NCBI RefSeq assembly: GCF_002873135.1
Contig: NZ_MCVI01000017.1
Span: 1-64,000, forward strand
DNA from: Shewanella sp. 10N.286.48.A6
Lineage (GTDB): Bacteria > Pseudomonadota > Gammaproteobacteria > Enterobacterales > Shewanellaceae
Reading direction: 5' to 3'
DNA length: 64,000 nt
Shown here: in pieces, positions 1 to 6,938 of the stretch
Layout: each line of letters starts with the position of its first letter
Numbering within the stretch: position 1 is the stretch's first letter
The notes under the pieces: generated by a model
The model's input: only the letters and a program-made list of their open reading frames with translations
What the model was told of the DNA's origin: nothing
The model's database searches: none
Made by a program: the position numbers and the translations under genes

Positions 1-128
1 ACTTCGGCCCCTGTTTATTATAAAGAGTGAAAATGCTAACGCTTCCGATGGTGAGTCTGAAGTAAATGGATTTACAAATGTCACGGTGGCATGGATGCTA
101 AGGAGTGATCCTGCACCTCGAAAGCTAT

Positions 129-190
129 GCTCACATCCATGTGAGCATCACGCTATTTTCTTCAACGTCCTCAATTCAAATTGAGTTTTA
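129..190. repeat. Two adjacent short inverted repeats
   Basis: The first is a near-zero-loop palindrome of two 8-9 base arms (TGCTCACA and TGTGAGCA, centred near 138). The second is CTCAATT / AATTGAG (170-176 and 179-185), followed on the plus strand by a T-rich run (186-198), so it could weakly terminate transcription arriving from the left. Confidence 0.4.
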
Positions 191-299
191 GTCTTTTACT
201 TTCTTAGATTTATAGATTGTCTAGCTTTTGATATTTGGCTTTTACTTGTTGCAATATAAAAAGCTAAATCGAAGAGATGAAAATTCCGGTGTAAGCGCG

Positions 300-395
300 G
301 CTGTGACCGTCCATGACAAGGACGTCATGGCCGAGCTTTCAGGGACGAACTTGCAGCGTGTCACAGTCGTGCTTGCACATAAGCCTGCGGCAGGC
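300..395. repeat. Cluster of nested hairpins
   Basis: Three pairings are visible: an outer 7-base arm CTGTGAC (301-307) with GTCACAG (360-366); an inner 7-base stem CCATGAC (311-317) with GTCATGG (324-330) and a 6-base loop; and GCCTG (383-387) with CAGGC (391-395) and a 3-base loop. This segment is clearly more GC-rich than its AT-rich flanks. It may be a dispersed repeat or a structured RNA; no integron core sites were found at its ends. Confidence 0.45.
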
Positions 396-617
396 AATTG
401 GTTAGATTGAAGTGATGGCCTGCTGTTACTGATCTAATATAAATGAAGTTTAAAGCTGGTGCTGGTAACTCGTTTATGCCCCAAAATGAGTTTAAAGTTG
501 GTATATTTTGAGGTAAAGCCTGTAGCATTCCCCCTCAAAAAAATATTATCACCTCCAATAGAATAGCCTGGTTTACTATGCAACTACACAACAACTCGTG
601 CTGGCTTGGAGATATTG

Positions 618-1121
618 CTACTGCAAGCACCAAATAGCTCGTAAGTGGTTTGTGCTCATTGGAGGCGTAATATGACCTTCTTCAAAAAGCTCATAGCCAT
701 AGTGTTCACCACTAAACTTAAAAGTTTCTTTCTTACTCGAATCAGACGTTTCGATTTGGTAGTTAGGGAAGCCTGGCTTACCTTCCGCGAGCATACCAAG
801 CAAACCAAATCGTACATTAACGTCCATACCCCAATTGTTGGCATATTGATGCATTTGATGAATCAATCTCTCTGCGAAGACTGCTGGGATTTGGATTAAC
901 CCAAGCAATACTTTTGTGTCGATATCAAACTCAGATATGAAGGGCGTAAGTAAACTAATTCGGTGATCAACAATCTGGTTTTCTAACTCAGACTTAATCT
1001 TCTCGTGCGACTCCCCACTAGTGTCGAAAACAACATCTTTCCCAAACTTAGCACGTCCCTGACCATTTCTGATAACAACAGAAAAGCCACAAAATTGGTA
1101 ATTGAATTCTTTTTCTTTCAT
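618..1121 (-). CDS. Uncharacterised protein, 167 aa
   Basis: I do not recognise this protein. It is soluble-looking, with no signal peptide or membrane segment, and mixes beta-rich N-terminal sequence (about residues 5-35) with a helical middle (about 40-110) and a charged tail. The ATG is preceded by a purine stretch (GAGAGA) at suitable distance. It is the last of three minus-strand genes: 48 bases separate it from the phosphoesterase gene upstream, so co-transcription is likely. The neighbour suggests a role linked to nucleic acid or nucleotide hydrolysis, but this is only context. Nothing in the sequence indicates truncation. Confidence 0.6.
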   Translation of the reverse strand: MKEKEFNYQFCGFSVVIRNGQGRAKFGKDVVFDTSGESHEKIKSELENQIVDHRISLLTPFISEFDIDTKVLLGLIQIPAVFAERLIHQMHQYANNWGMDVNVRFGLLGMLAEGKPGFPNYQIETSDSSKKETFKFSGEHYGYELFEEGHITPPMSTNHLRAIWCLQ

Positions 1122-1169
1122 TGAAATCTCTCTTTTTTGGAAATCAAATTTTTATTGAAAATTAATCCG

Positions 1170-1781
1170 TTACAAAATATTAATCCAGTGGTGATTTGGA
1201 GTGTCTAGATGTCTATTGGAGCCAGGATTAGACACTATACTAGACCGATATTTTGACACATTCTTTAGTGGCCTATGCACATGGCCGCACAATAACCATC
1301 GTGGCGTTATGGCACCGAGCCTGAGACAAGATTTTAAATCTTCTGAACCCCAATCAACACGGTCTTGTAGTGCTGTTTTTAGACCTGATGGTGGCTCATG
1401 ATGCAATAAAACGGCACAATCACTGAAGCGCTCTATGTTTTCACATTGGTAAGGGATACAACCAAACTTAACGCCATTAAGCTTAAATTGACTATTGTCA
1501 CCAAGGATATTAGGAATTGAGTTAAGCCAGTCATGGTCAGCGTCCGATTCATCATCTAACGGATTGTCGTGATTACCACTGCAAACAAATACAGGGATAG
1601 GGATTTGACTTAGCCACTTTCGTAACCATGTCACTTGAGCTGCTAATGTGGTTGAGCACTCAAGCCTATCATCAAGAAAGTCACCAGTAATGCACAGCAC
1701 ATCGGCTTCATTGGATTGCGTTGCCACCCACTCGCATTGAACCTTGTGAAAATGTAAGTCAGTCACATGCAAAATTCTCAA
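1170..1781 (-). CDS. Calcineurin-like metallophosphoesterase
   Basis: A compact 203-residue protein with the full metallophosphoesterase motif series: D8-x-H10 near the N-terminus, GDF with D34, GNHD at 69-72, paired histidines at 127-128 and GHVH at 166-169. The family uses a two-metal centre to cleave phosphodiesters or phosphomonoesters in nucleotides, nucleic acids or phosphoproteins; the substrate cannot be read from sequence. It has little beyond the core fold, like YfcE/Icc-type enzymes rather than the larger SbcD/Mre11 nucleases. The start codon appears to be TTG, chosen because a strong GGAGG lies about 8 bases before it and the first motif follows at once. It sits between two unknown genes in a probable three-gene operon. 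Confidence 0.8.
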   Translation of the reverse strand: MRILHVTDLHFHKVQCEWVATQSNEADVLCITGDFLDDRLECSTTLAAQVTWLRKWLSQIPIPVFVCSGNHDNPLDDESDADHDWLNSIPNILGDNSQFKLNGVKFGCIPYQCENIERFSDCAVLLHHEPPSGLKTALQDRVDWGSEDLKSCLRLGAITPRWLLCGHVHRPLKNVSKYRSSIVSNPGSNRHLDTPNHHWINIL

Positions 1782-1836
1782 AATTCCCCCTCCGAATTAC
1801 TACTTCACCAAACTTACTAAGTGTGATCAGACTTGG

Positions 1837-2208
1837 TTACTTAGCTTTGTAAGTAGATGCCGCTGAAAATATTTGCTGACGGTCTTCACTTGCTCTCAAC
1901 TTGGTCTTGTTGTCATTGAGCTGATACTTATCAAGTTTATTGCAAAGGATATACTTAACAAGAGAACCTGTTAACTGTTTGAATCGATTTTGACGTTGGA
2001 CATCTTGCCCACTATCAGGTTTAAAAATATCAAGCTTTAAGAGCTCCGGAGTAATGGACTCCAAGGGCGTTTTGCCTAGATATATCGCGGTTTCCATTCT
2101 AACGATGTTAGTTGGATCTTTTATGCACGACCAAATATCTTGGCCATCTTGCTCTTCAAATAAAGCGATGAACGAACGATGTAAATAGTTGGTAACTTGA
2201 CTAGACAT
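1837..2208 (-). CDS. Uncharacterised protein, 123 aa
   Basis: First gene of the three-gene unit. I set the start at the ATG at 2208 because AAGGAG lies 8 bases upstream; an in-frame start 14 codons earlier has no such support. The product is small and soluble, with a mixed acidic/hydrophobic first half and a lysine-rich second half (from about residue 70), which could contact nucleic acid. No known domain was recognised. The gap to the phosphoesterase gene is 55 bases. Two palindromes lie 46-79 bases upstream of the start, so the unit may be regulated at this point. Confidence 0.6.
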   Translation of the reverse strand: MSSQVTNYLHRSFIALFEEQDGQDIWSCIKDPTNIVRMETAIYLGKTPLESITPELLKLDIFKPDSGQDVQRQNRFKQLTGSLVKYILCNKLDKYQLNDNKTKLRASEDRQQIFSAASTYKAK

Positions 2209-2253
2209 GAGATGTACTCCTTTGTGATTTGAATTAAGGTTACATAACAATTA

Positions 2254-2287
2254 TGACAGTGTCAATATGCCCAGGCGTCAACTTGAC
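2254..2287. promoter_or_regulatory. Paired palindromes upstream of the unknown operon
   Basis: TGACA-G-TGTCA (2254-2264) and GTCAA-C-TTGAC (2277-2287) are both perfect palindromes around one central base, with centres 23 bases apart (about two helical turns). They share GTCA/TGAC half-site letters. They lie 46-79 bases before the start at 2208, where a promoter would be expected. This looks like a pair of dimer operator sites; the regulator is unknown. Confidence 0.45.
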
Positions 2288-2474
2288 ATTGAGAGTATGA
2301 ATTGTTGTCCCGTTAAGATAAAAAAAAGGCATAGGAATGGGCGATAAGGACTACCATCGTCATACATTTCCTAATCTGAACTTCCTAATTTAGAGTCAAT
2401 GTTCTAACACATTTCTGTCCAAAGGTATGCTGGCGGTAGCATGTAACGCAAAAATGCCCTCAATGAAATGAATT

Positions 2475-3440
2475 CTATTGCTTGAAAGTCGTGCGCCACT
2501 GAACCGGCGATACATGAAAAGCAGATTTAAAGTGCTTTCTAAATACACTGTCAGAGCCAAAACCCGCTTGCTCTGCAACTTGAGGTATCGATAGTTTCGT
2601 GGTTTCTAATAGACGTTGGCTAAACACCAAACGTCGATTTTGCAGCCATTCACCAAATGTACAACCATAGGTGGATTTAAACTGGCGTGTAAAGGTACGT
2701 TTACTCATCGCACAGCGCTCAGCGAGTTCATCTAGTGAATGAGACTGATTGAGACTCTGCTCAACCTGCTCAATCACAAGGTTAATACTTGTCTCTGTGA
2801 GGGGTTTTATGTTGACTGGTGCTGGTATGTATTGTTGCTGCCCACCATTACGAGATGGTGCAGTCACCATCTTACGAGCGAGATCATTCGCAAGCTCACT
2901 ACCACACAAACGGCGCACTATGTGCAGACAGCAATCGAGTGAAGCTGCTACTCCAGCAGAGGTGATGATAGTCTCATGTTCAACAAATAGAGGGTTTGGG
3001 TCAAAATTCACCTTAGGAAATTGCTGCTGAAATTGTTCGGTAAATGCCCAGTGGCTTGTGGCTCGTTTGCCATCGAGAACGCCAGCACACGCGAGAACAT
3101 AAGAACCAAGGCAGAGCCCTACCAGCAACTTCCCTTTATCATGATGATCTATTAACGCCTCTAGAAGTCGCTCACTTGGCTCTGGCAGGTCATTTGGCCA
3201 GCTTGGAATAATTATAATATCGGCTTCTTGGGTAGCACTTAGATCGCTATCGACCACCACACCAAATCCAGAGCTTGTTTCAAACCGCAAGCTGTTTTCG
3301 CTACAGGTCCTCAAGTTAAACCGAACCGGCTGACCGAAAAAGATATCTTGAAACACCAGACAGGGCACAGAGAGATGAAAAGCACTGATGCCTTCGAAGG
3401 CTATCATAGTAATTTTAATTAACTCGCTTGATTTGTTCAT
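2475..3440 (-). CDS. GlxA-family transcriptional regulator (DJ-1/PfpI + AraC)
   Basis: A 321-residue protein with an N-terminal DJ-1/PfpI (class I glutamine amidotransferase-like) domain at about residues 8-185 and a C-terminal AraC/XylS double helix-turn-helix at about 218-318. The nucleophile-elbow cysteine is C110 in GLCLGSY. In this family the DJ-1-like part usually serves as a ligand sensor and the AraC part binds DNA. The gene is divergent from the hydrolase gene at 3555, with 114 bases between the starts, so it probably regulates that gene and itself. The effector is not evident. The call to family is secure; the regulon is inference. Confidence 0.88.
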   Translation of the reverse strand: MNKSSELIKITMIAFEGISAFHLSVPCLVFQDIFFGQPVRFNLRTCSENSLRFETSSGFGVVVDSDLSATQEADIIIIPSWPNDLPEPSERLLEALIDHHDKGKLLVGLCLGSYVLACAGVLDGKRATSHWAFTEQFQQQFPKVNFDPNPLFVEHETIITSAGVAASLDCCLHIVRRLCGSELANDLARKMVTAPSRNGGQQQYIPAPVNIKPLTETSINLVIEQVEQSLNQSHSLDELAERCAMSKRTFTRQFKSTYGCTFGEWLQNRRLVFSQRLLETTKLSIPQVAEQAGFGSDSVFRKHFKSAFHVSPVQWRTTFKQ

Positions 3441-3554
3441 GAGTGTCTCGATTTGCGCGAACGTTGACTTTCAAGACAGTATCATAAGAAGTCGGAAAGT
3501 AGCATACTAAATCGTATAGAGAACATGACTTCTTAGTGAGTTTAGAGAGGCATT

Positions 3555-4346
3555 ATGAAGATCCACCACCTACGTAGCGCAACTTTTATCATTGAATCTG
3601 GCGAAACATTTATCCTTATTGATCCTATGTTGGGGAAAAAAGGCTCTATGCCTCCGTTTTCAGTCATTAAGGCTAAGGCCGCGAAAAATCCAACCGTTGA
3701 GATGCCAAGTAATGCCGATGAGCTACTAAACAAGGTTACTCATACCTTAATTACTCACAGTCAAACACTTGGTATCAAGGCATTACAACATGGAGATCAC
3801 CTAGATCCGGCAGGTGAGACGTTTTTAACAAGTCGTAATATCCCAGTTGCGACACCAGCCAAAGATAAGGCTTACCTAGAAAAATACGACTTAACGGTAA
3901 ATTGGGGAATTGAAGACTGGCAAACTATCGACTTTCTAGACGGAAAGCTCACCGCGGTTCCGGCTTTGCACGGCCATGGATGGATTCACAAGGTAATGGC
4001 TAATGGTGTTGGATTTTTCTTGGAGCTCCCCAATGAGCCTTCTATTTACATTAGCGGTGATACAGTTCTAACCGATGATGTAAAACGAGCGTTGACTGAG
4101 TTGAAACCTGATATCACAGTAGTCGCGGCAGGTCGTGCTCGTATGGACGTTGGTCAACCGTTATTGATGTCTATTGATGAGGTCATGGAGTTTATTCGCC
4201 TTTCCCCTAATAAGGTGGTTGCGAACCATATGGAGGCACTCAATCACTGTGCAGTGACTCGACCAATTCTTAAAGAAGCAATTGATAAAAACGGTTTGTC
4301 AGATAAAGTCCTTATTCCTGCTGATGGTGAGACCTTGGAGTTTTAG
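3555..4346 (+). CDS. Metallo-beta-lactamase-fold hydrolase with altered metal motif
   Basis: A 263-residue MBL-fold protein with a good ribosome site (GAGAGG) before its ATG. The usual HxHxDH signature is spread out: H68 (THS) and then H79-G-D81-H82-L-D84, eleven residues later, as if a loop were inserted inside the first metal motif. Later candidate ligands are H139/H141, D169 in SGDT and H225. No signal peptide, so cytoplasmic. The overall pattern resembles UlaG-like hydrolases, but the substrate is unknown. It is divergent from the GlxA-type regulator and may be its target. A bidirectional terminator lies about 115 bases downstream. Confidence 0.75.
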   Translation: MKIHHLRSATFIIESGETFILIDPMLGKKGSMPPFSVIKAKAAKNPTVEMPSNADELLNKVTHTLITHSQTLGIKALQHGDHLDPAGETFLTSRNIPVATPAKDKAYLEKYDLTVNWGIEDWQTIDFLDGKLTAVPALHGHGWIHKVMANGVGFFLELPNEPSIYISGDTVLTDDVKRALTELKPDITVVAAGRARMDVGQPLLMSIDEVMEFIRLSPNKVVANHMEALNHCAVTRPILKEAIDKNGLSDKVLIPADGETLEF

Positions 4347-4458
4347 ATACCTGAACTAATCCGATGACTCTCGATTTAAGTAAATAATCTAAATGATTTT
4401 TGTCCAAAAGCTTATCAGAACCAGCAATTTACCAGCTATCACAACAAGTCACACAAAC

Positions 4459-4488
4459 AAAAAAGCAGACATTGATGTCTGCTTTTTT
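4459..4488. terminator. Bidirectional rho-independent terminator
   Basis: Perfect 12-base stem (4461-4472 with 4475-4486) and a 2-base loop, with A- and T-runs on the two sides. It serves phoR (minus strand, ends 4515) and possibly the hydrolase gene from the left. Confidence 0.85.
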
Positions 4489-4514
4489 AATGCTAAAAAT
4501 TTAGGGGAAAGTCA

Positions 4515-5810
4515 TTACCCCTTAATCACCAAATGTGCTGGAATAATAAAGCTAAAACAACTGCCCTTTTCTAACTCACTGGTAATGTGCAACTCACTGT
4601 AATGATGATTAAGCGCATGCTTTACAATCGCTAGCCCTAAACCACTACCACCAGTTTTACTGGAGCGGGCATTATCAACCCGATAAAAACGTTCGGTTAA
4701 GCGGCTTATATGATGTGGCGCTATCCCAAGGCCGGTATCGGTTACGCTAAATTTAGCGCCGCTTGGGACTAACTCCCAGCGAATGGTAATTTTGCCGCCT
4801 GGCTCTGTGTAACGAATCGCATTTGAAATCAAGTTAGTACAGGCGCTTCGCAATTGCACTTCGTTACCGTGACAATTTAAATTATCCTCACAAATGAACT
4901 CAAGCTGGTATTGATCCATTGCCAATGCCGAGGCTTCATCTTTTAAAATATCCAACATGACCTGCATATTGATGGTTTTTTCTAAATCAATATCAGCCCC
5001 ATCTTCAATACGCGATAACACTAATAACTGCTCCACCATTGATTGCATTCGCCTAGTTTGCTGCTGCATCAATTTAAGTGGCTTATGGTTCATGCTGTCA
5101 GGCTCTTCCATGCTTTGCATGATCTCAAGATAACCTTGCAGTACGGTAAGCGGGGTTTTTAGCTCATGGGATACATTAGCAACAAACTCTTTGCGCATAC
5201 CCTCTAACTGATTAATGCGGGTAATATCACGGGCAATCAGTAGCATCTGTCTGTCGCCATAGCTCATTAAGCGTATTTCTAATAAGCGTTGATCCGATAG
5301 TGGTGAGGGTAGCTCTAATGGCTCGTTAAATTTACCAGACTTAAGGTAGGCCGAAAAATCAGGATGACGGATGAGGTTATCAATGCGTTGACCGCTATCT
5401 TGGGGCCAAACAAAACCCAGCAGCAGTTGCGCCAGTTTGTTACACCATAAAATATTGAGTTCAGAATCAAGTACGACCGCAGCATCTGGTAAGGCTTCAG
5501 CACCTTGCCTAAAGCGGCCTAAAATTGACGCTAACTGGCCAACTCGGCGACGATTTTTACCTTGCAGGCGGTATATGCCATTGAAAATACCTTCCCAACT
5601 GCCAGTGCCTTGAGGTGGAGTGAGTTTGCGGTCTTTCCAAAGCCAGTAATTTAAGCGGGTAATTTGGCGGTAATGCCAGCCTAAAAGGGCAATACAACCG
5701 ACAATAATACTCATATAAACTTGATTGATGATCATGCCTATGATGGCAAAAATCAACAAGATCCCCACAAGGCGAAGGAGAAGTCTGGACCCTGAGTAAG
5801 CTCGAAACAT
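4515..5810 (-). CDS. phoR: Phosphate-sensing histidine kinase PhoR
   Basis: A 431-residue membrane histidine kinase, the size of the PhoR family. Two membrane helices lie at about residues 10-45 with almost no periplasmic loop, as is usual for PhoR. A PAS domain follows (about 98-195), then the dimerisation/phosphoacceptor helix with H215 (VSHELKTPL) and an HATPase domain with N box, G1 and G2 glycine motifs (about 325-425). PhoR phosphorylates PhoB when phosphate is scarce and is held inactive by the Pst transporter and PhoU, which are not in this window. It lies 221 bases downstream of phoB; a strong hairpin occupies the leader just before its start. Confidence 0.95.
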   Translation of the reverse strand: MFRAYSGSRLLLRLVGILLIFAIIGMIINQVYMSIIVGCIALLGWHYRQITRLNYWLWKDRKLTPPQGTGSWEGIFNGIYRLQGKNRRRVGQLASILGRFRQGAEALPDAAVVLDSELNILWCNKLAQLLLGFVWPQDSGQRIDNLIRHPDFSAYLKSGKFNEPLELPSPLSDQRLLEIRLMSYGDRQMLLIARDITRINQLEGMRKEFVANVSHELKTPLTVLQGYLEIMQSMEEPDSMNHKPLKLMQQQTRRMQSMVEQLLVLSRIEDGADIDLEKTINMQVMLDILKDEASALAMDQYQLEFICEDNLNCHGNEVQLRSACTNLISNAIRYTEPGGKITIRWELVPSGAKFSVTDTGLGIAPHHISRLTERFYRVDNARSSKTGGSGLGLAIVKHALNHHYSELHITSELEKGSCFSFIIPAHLVIKG

Positions 5811-5828
5811 AAGCGGCCTAATTATGAT

Positions 5829-5857
5829 GGTAAAAAATCTTAAGCAGATTTTTTACC
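5829..5857 (-). promoter_or_regulatory. Hairpin in the phoB-phoR leader
   Basis: A perfect 12-base inverted repeat (5829-5840 with 5846-5857) and a 5-base loop lies 18 bases before the phoR start, inside the 221-base gap. One arm is A-rich and the other T-rich, so it resembles an intrinsic terminator or an mRNA processing/stability stem. It could lower phoR output relative to phoB. Confidence 0.5.
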
Positions 5858-6031
5858 GTATTGTCGGTCGAAAAATAATGGTTCACAAGATAACTTAAAA
5901 CCATGTTACTGACTATAGCCAAGCCGTTGAATTACACTTAAATTACTGTAAATAAATAACAATATTTACATTTACCTAAACAACAAAAGTGAAATACAAC
6001 AGTATATTAGGCTTTGGCTGATAGTGAGTAA

Positions 6032-6721
6032 TTACATTCTGGTTGAAAAACGATATCCCGCACCGCGAACGGTTTGAATCAGTTTATCATGGCCTGAGTC
6101 TTCAACGGCTTTGCGTAAGCGGCGTATATGGACATCGACAGTGCGATCTTCAACATAGACGTTGGTGCCCCACACATTGTCTAATAGCTGTTCACGGCTA
6201 TAGACACGTTCAGGGTGAGTCATGAAAAAGTGCAGTAACCTAAACTCGGTTGGGCCCATTTCTAGCACTGACTCACCAACAGAGACACGATGGCTTACCG
6301 GATCTAATTGTAACCCTTGCACATCGATAAGCTCTTCAAGTCGTGTTGGCGCACTACGGCGTAACACAGCCTTAATACGTGCCACTAACTCTTTTGGTGA
6401 AAACGGTTTAGTAATGTAATCATCTGCACCGACTTCTAATCCCTTAACCTTATCTTCTTCTTCACCGCGAGCGGTTAACATGATGATAGGAATTTGACGA
6501 GTAAACTCATCTTGCTTTAAACGCTTAGCTAATTGTATTCCACTTCCACCTGGGAACATCCAGTCTAATAAAATCAGATCTGGATAAGGTTCTTGCAGTA
6601 GGTCTATTGCTGAATCAAAATCTTCAGCAGCCGTTGTAGTAAAGCCGTGTTGTTCCATAACAAATGTCAGCATTTCTCGAATGGCTGACTCATCTTCTAC
6701 AATTAAAATCTTAGCTGTCAT
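6032..6721 (-). CDS. phoB: Phosphate regulon response regulator PhoB
   Basis: A 229-residue OmpR/PhoB-type regulator: receiver domain (about 1-120) with the acidic pocket near residues 10-11, the phosphorylated Asp in [11 protein letters not shown] and the conserved Lys in TKPFSPKE, then a winged-helix DNA-binding domain (about 130-228). Length and sequence match PhoB closely. It activates the phosphate-starvation regulon once phosphorylated by PhoR. A Pho box lies about 38 bases before its start, consistent with autoactivation. The porin gene is upstream on the same strand but separated by a terminator. Confidence 0.96.
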   Translation of the reverse strand: MTAKILIVEDESAIREMLTFVMEQHGFTTTAAEDFDSAIDLLQEPYPDLILLDWMFPGGSGIQLAKRLKQDEFTRQIPIIMLTARGEEEDKVKGLEVGADDYITKPFSPKELVARIKAVLRRSAPTRLEELIDVQGLQLDPVSHRVSVGESVLEMGPTEFRLLHFFMTHPERVYSREQLLDNVWGTNVYVEDRTVDVHIRRLRKAVEDSGHDKLIQTVRGAGYRFSTRM

Positions 6722-6758
6722 AATATTATCTGTGAGTAGTTTGCCGCGTTAGTATTAT

Positions 6759-6776
6759 TGGTCAGTTTTATTACAG
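6759..6776 (-). promoter_or_regulatory. Pho box in the phoB promoter
   Basis: On the minus strand, CTGTAAT-AAAA-CTGACCA fits the two 7-base direct repeats (CTGTCAT) with a 4-base AT spacer; the first repeat matches 6 of 7 and the second 4 of 7. It is followed by an AATAATACT stretch suited to a -10 region and resembles, from memory, the E. coli phoB promoter arrangement. Confidence 0.65.
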
Positions 6777-6818
6777 AAATATGATCTCAAGGCCCTAAAT
6801 GGAATTAAAATCATATTT

Positions 6819-6836
6819 TTGTCATAAATCTATCAC
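6819..6836 (+). promoter_or_regulatory. Second, reversed Pho box
   Basis: On the plus strand, TTGTCAT-AAAT-CTATCAC matches the 18-base Pho box consensus at 16 positions, better than the site next to phoB, but it points away from phoB. There is no plus-strand gene just downstream, so it probably acts as an upstream PhoB site for phoB or is vestigial. Confidence 0.5.
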
Positions 6837-6865
6837 GCTACGCCATAATTAATGTATTGAAAAAC

Positions 6866-6892
6866 ACAAAGGAGGCGATATGCCTCCTTTGT
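6866..6892 (-). terminator. Terminator of the porin gene
   Basis: Perfect 11-base stem (6866-6876 with 6882-6892), 5-base loop, then GTTTTT on the minus strand, 47 bases after the porin stop. Confidence 0.85.
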
Positions 6893-6938
6893 TATGTATC
6901 ACACATTTTCGGTTAAACCGCTTTTAATAAAGCGATAC

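Larger units (their letters stand above)
1..617. other. Non-coding, hairpin-rich left margin
   Basis: No convincing gene. One plus-strand frame is open from the window edge (base 2) to a stop at about 184, so the tail of a gene from the left cannot be excluded, but its last third lies over hairpins and reads like translated repeat. The stretch holds an inverted repeat at 129-148, a short terminator-like dyad at 170-190, a cluster of three stems at 301-395, and an imperfect 15-16 base direct repeat (445-460 and 487-502). A 60-codon open frame at 228-410 covers the stem cluster and has no clear ribosome site, so I do not call it a gene. The region looks like dispersed non-coding repeat material of the kind scattered through Shewanella genomes; that parallel is from memory. 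Confidence 0.5.

Noticed and set aside
228..410. 60-codon open frame in the left margin
   Set aside because: It runs through the stem cluster, lacks a ribosome site and has repeat-like sequence; more likely translated repeat than gene.
300..420. Possible integron attC site (ends near GTTAGAT)
   Set aside because: No matching RYYYAAC core at the other end and no integrase or cassette array in view.
2396..2578. 60-codon minus-strand frame overlapping the GlxA gene end
   Set aside because: Overlaps the AraC domain coding in another frame with no support of its own.
4393..4602. 69-codon plus-strand frame over the phoR end
   Set aside because: Runs across the bidirectional terminator and antisense to phoR.
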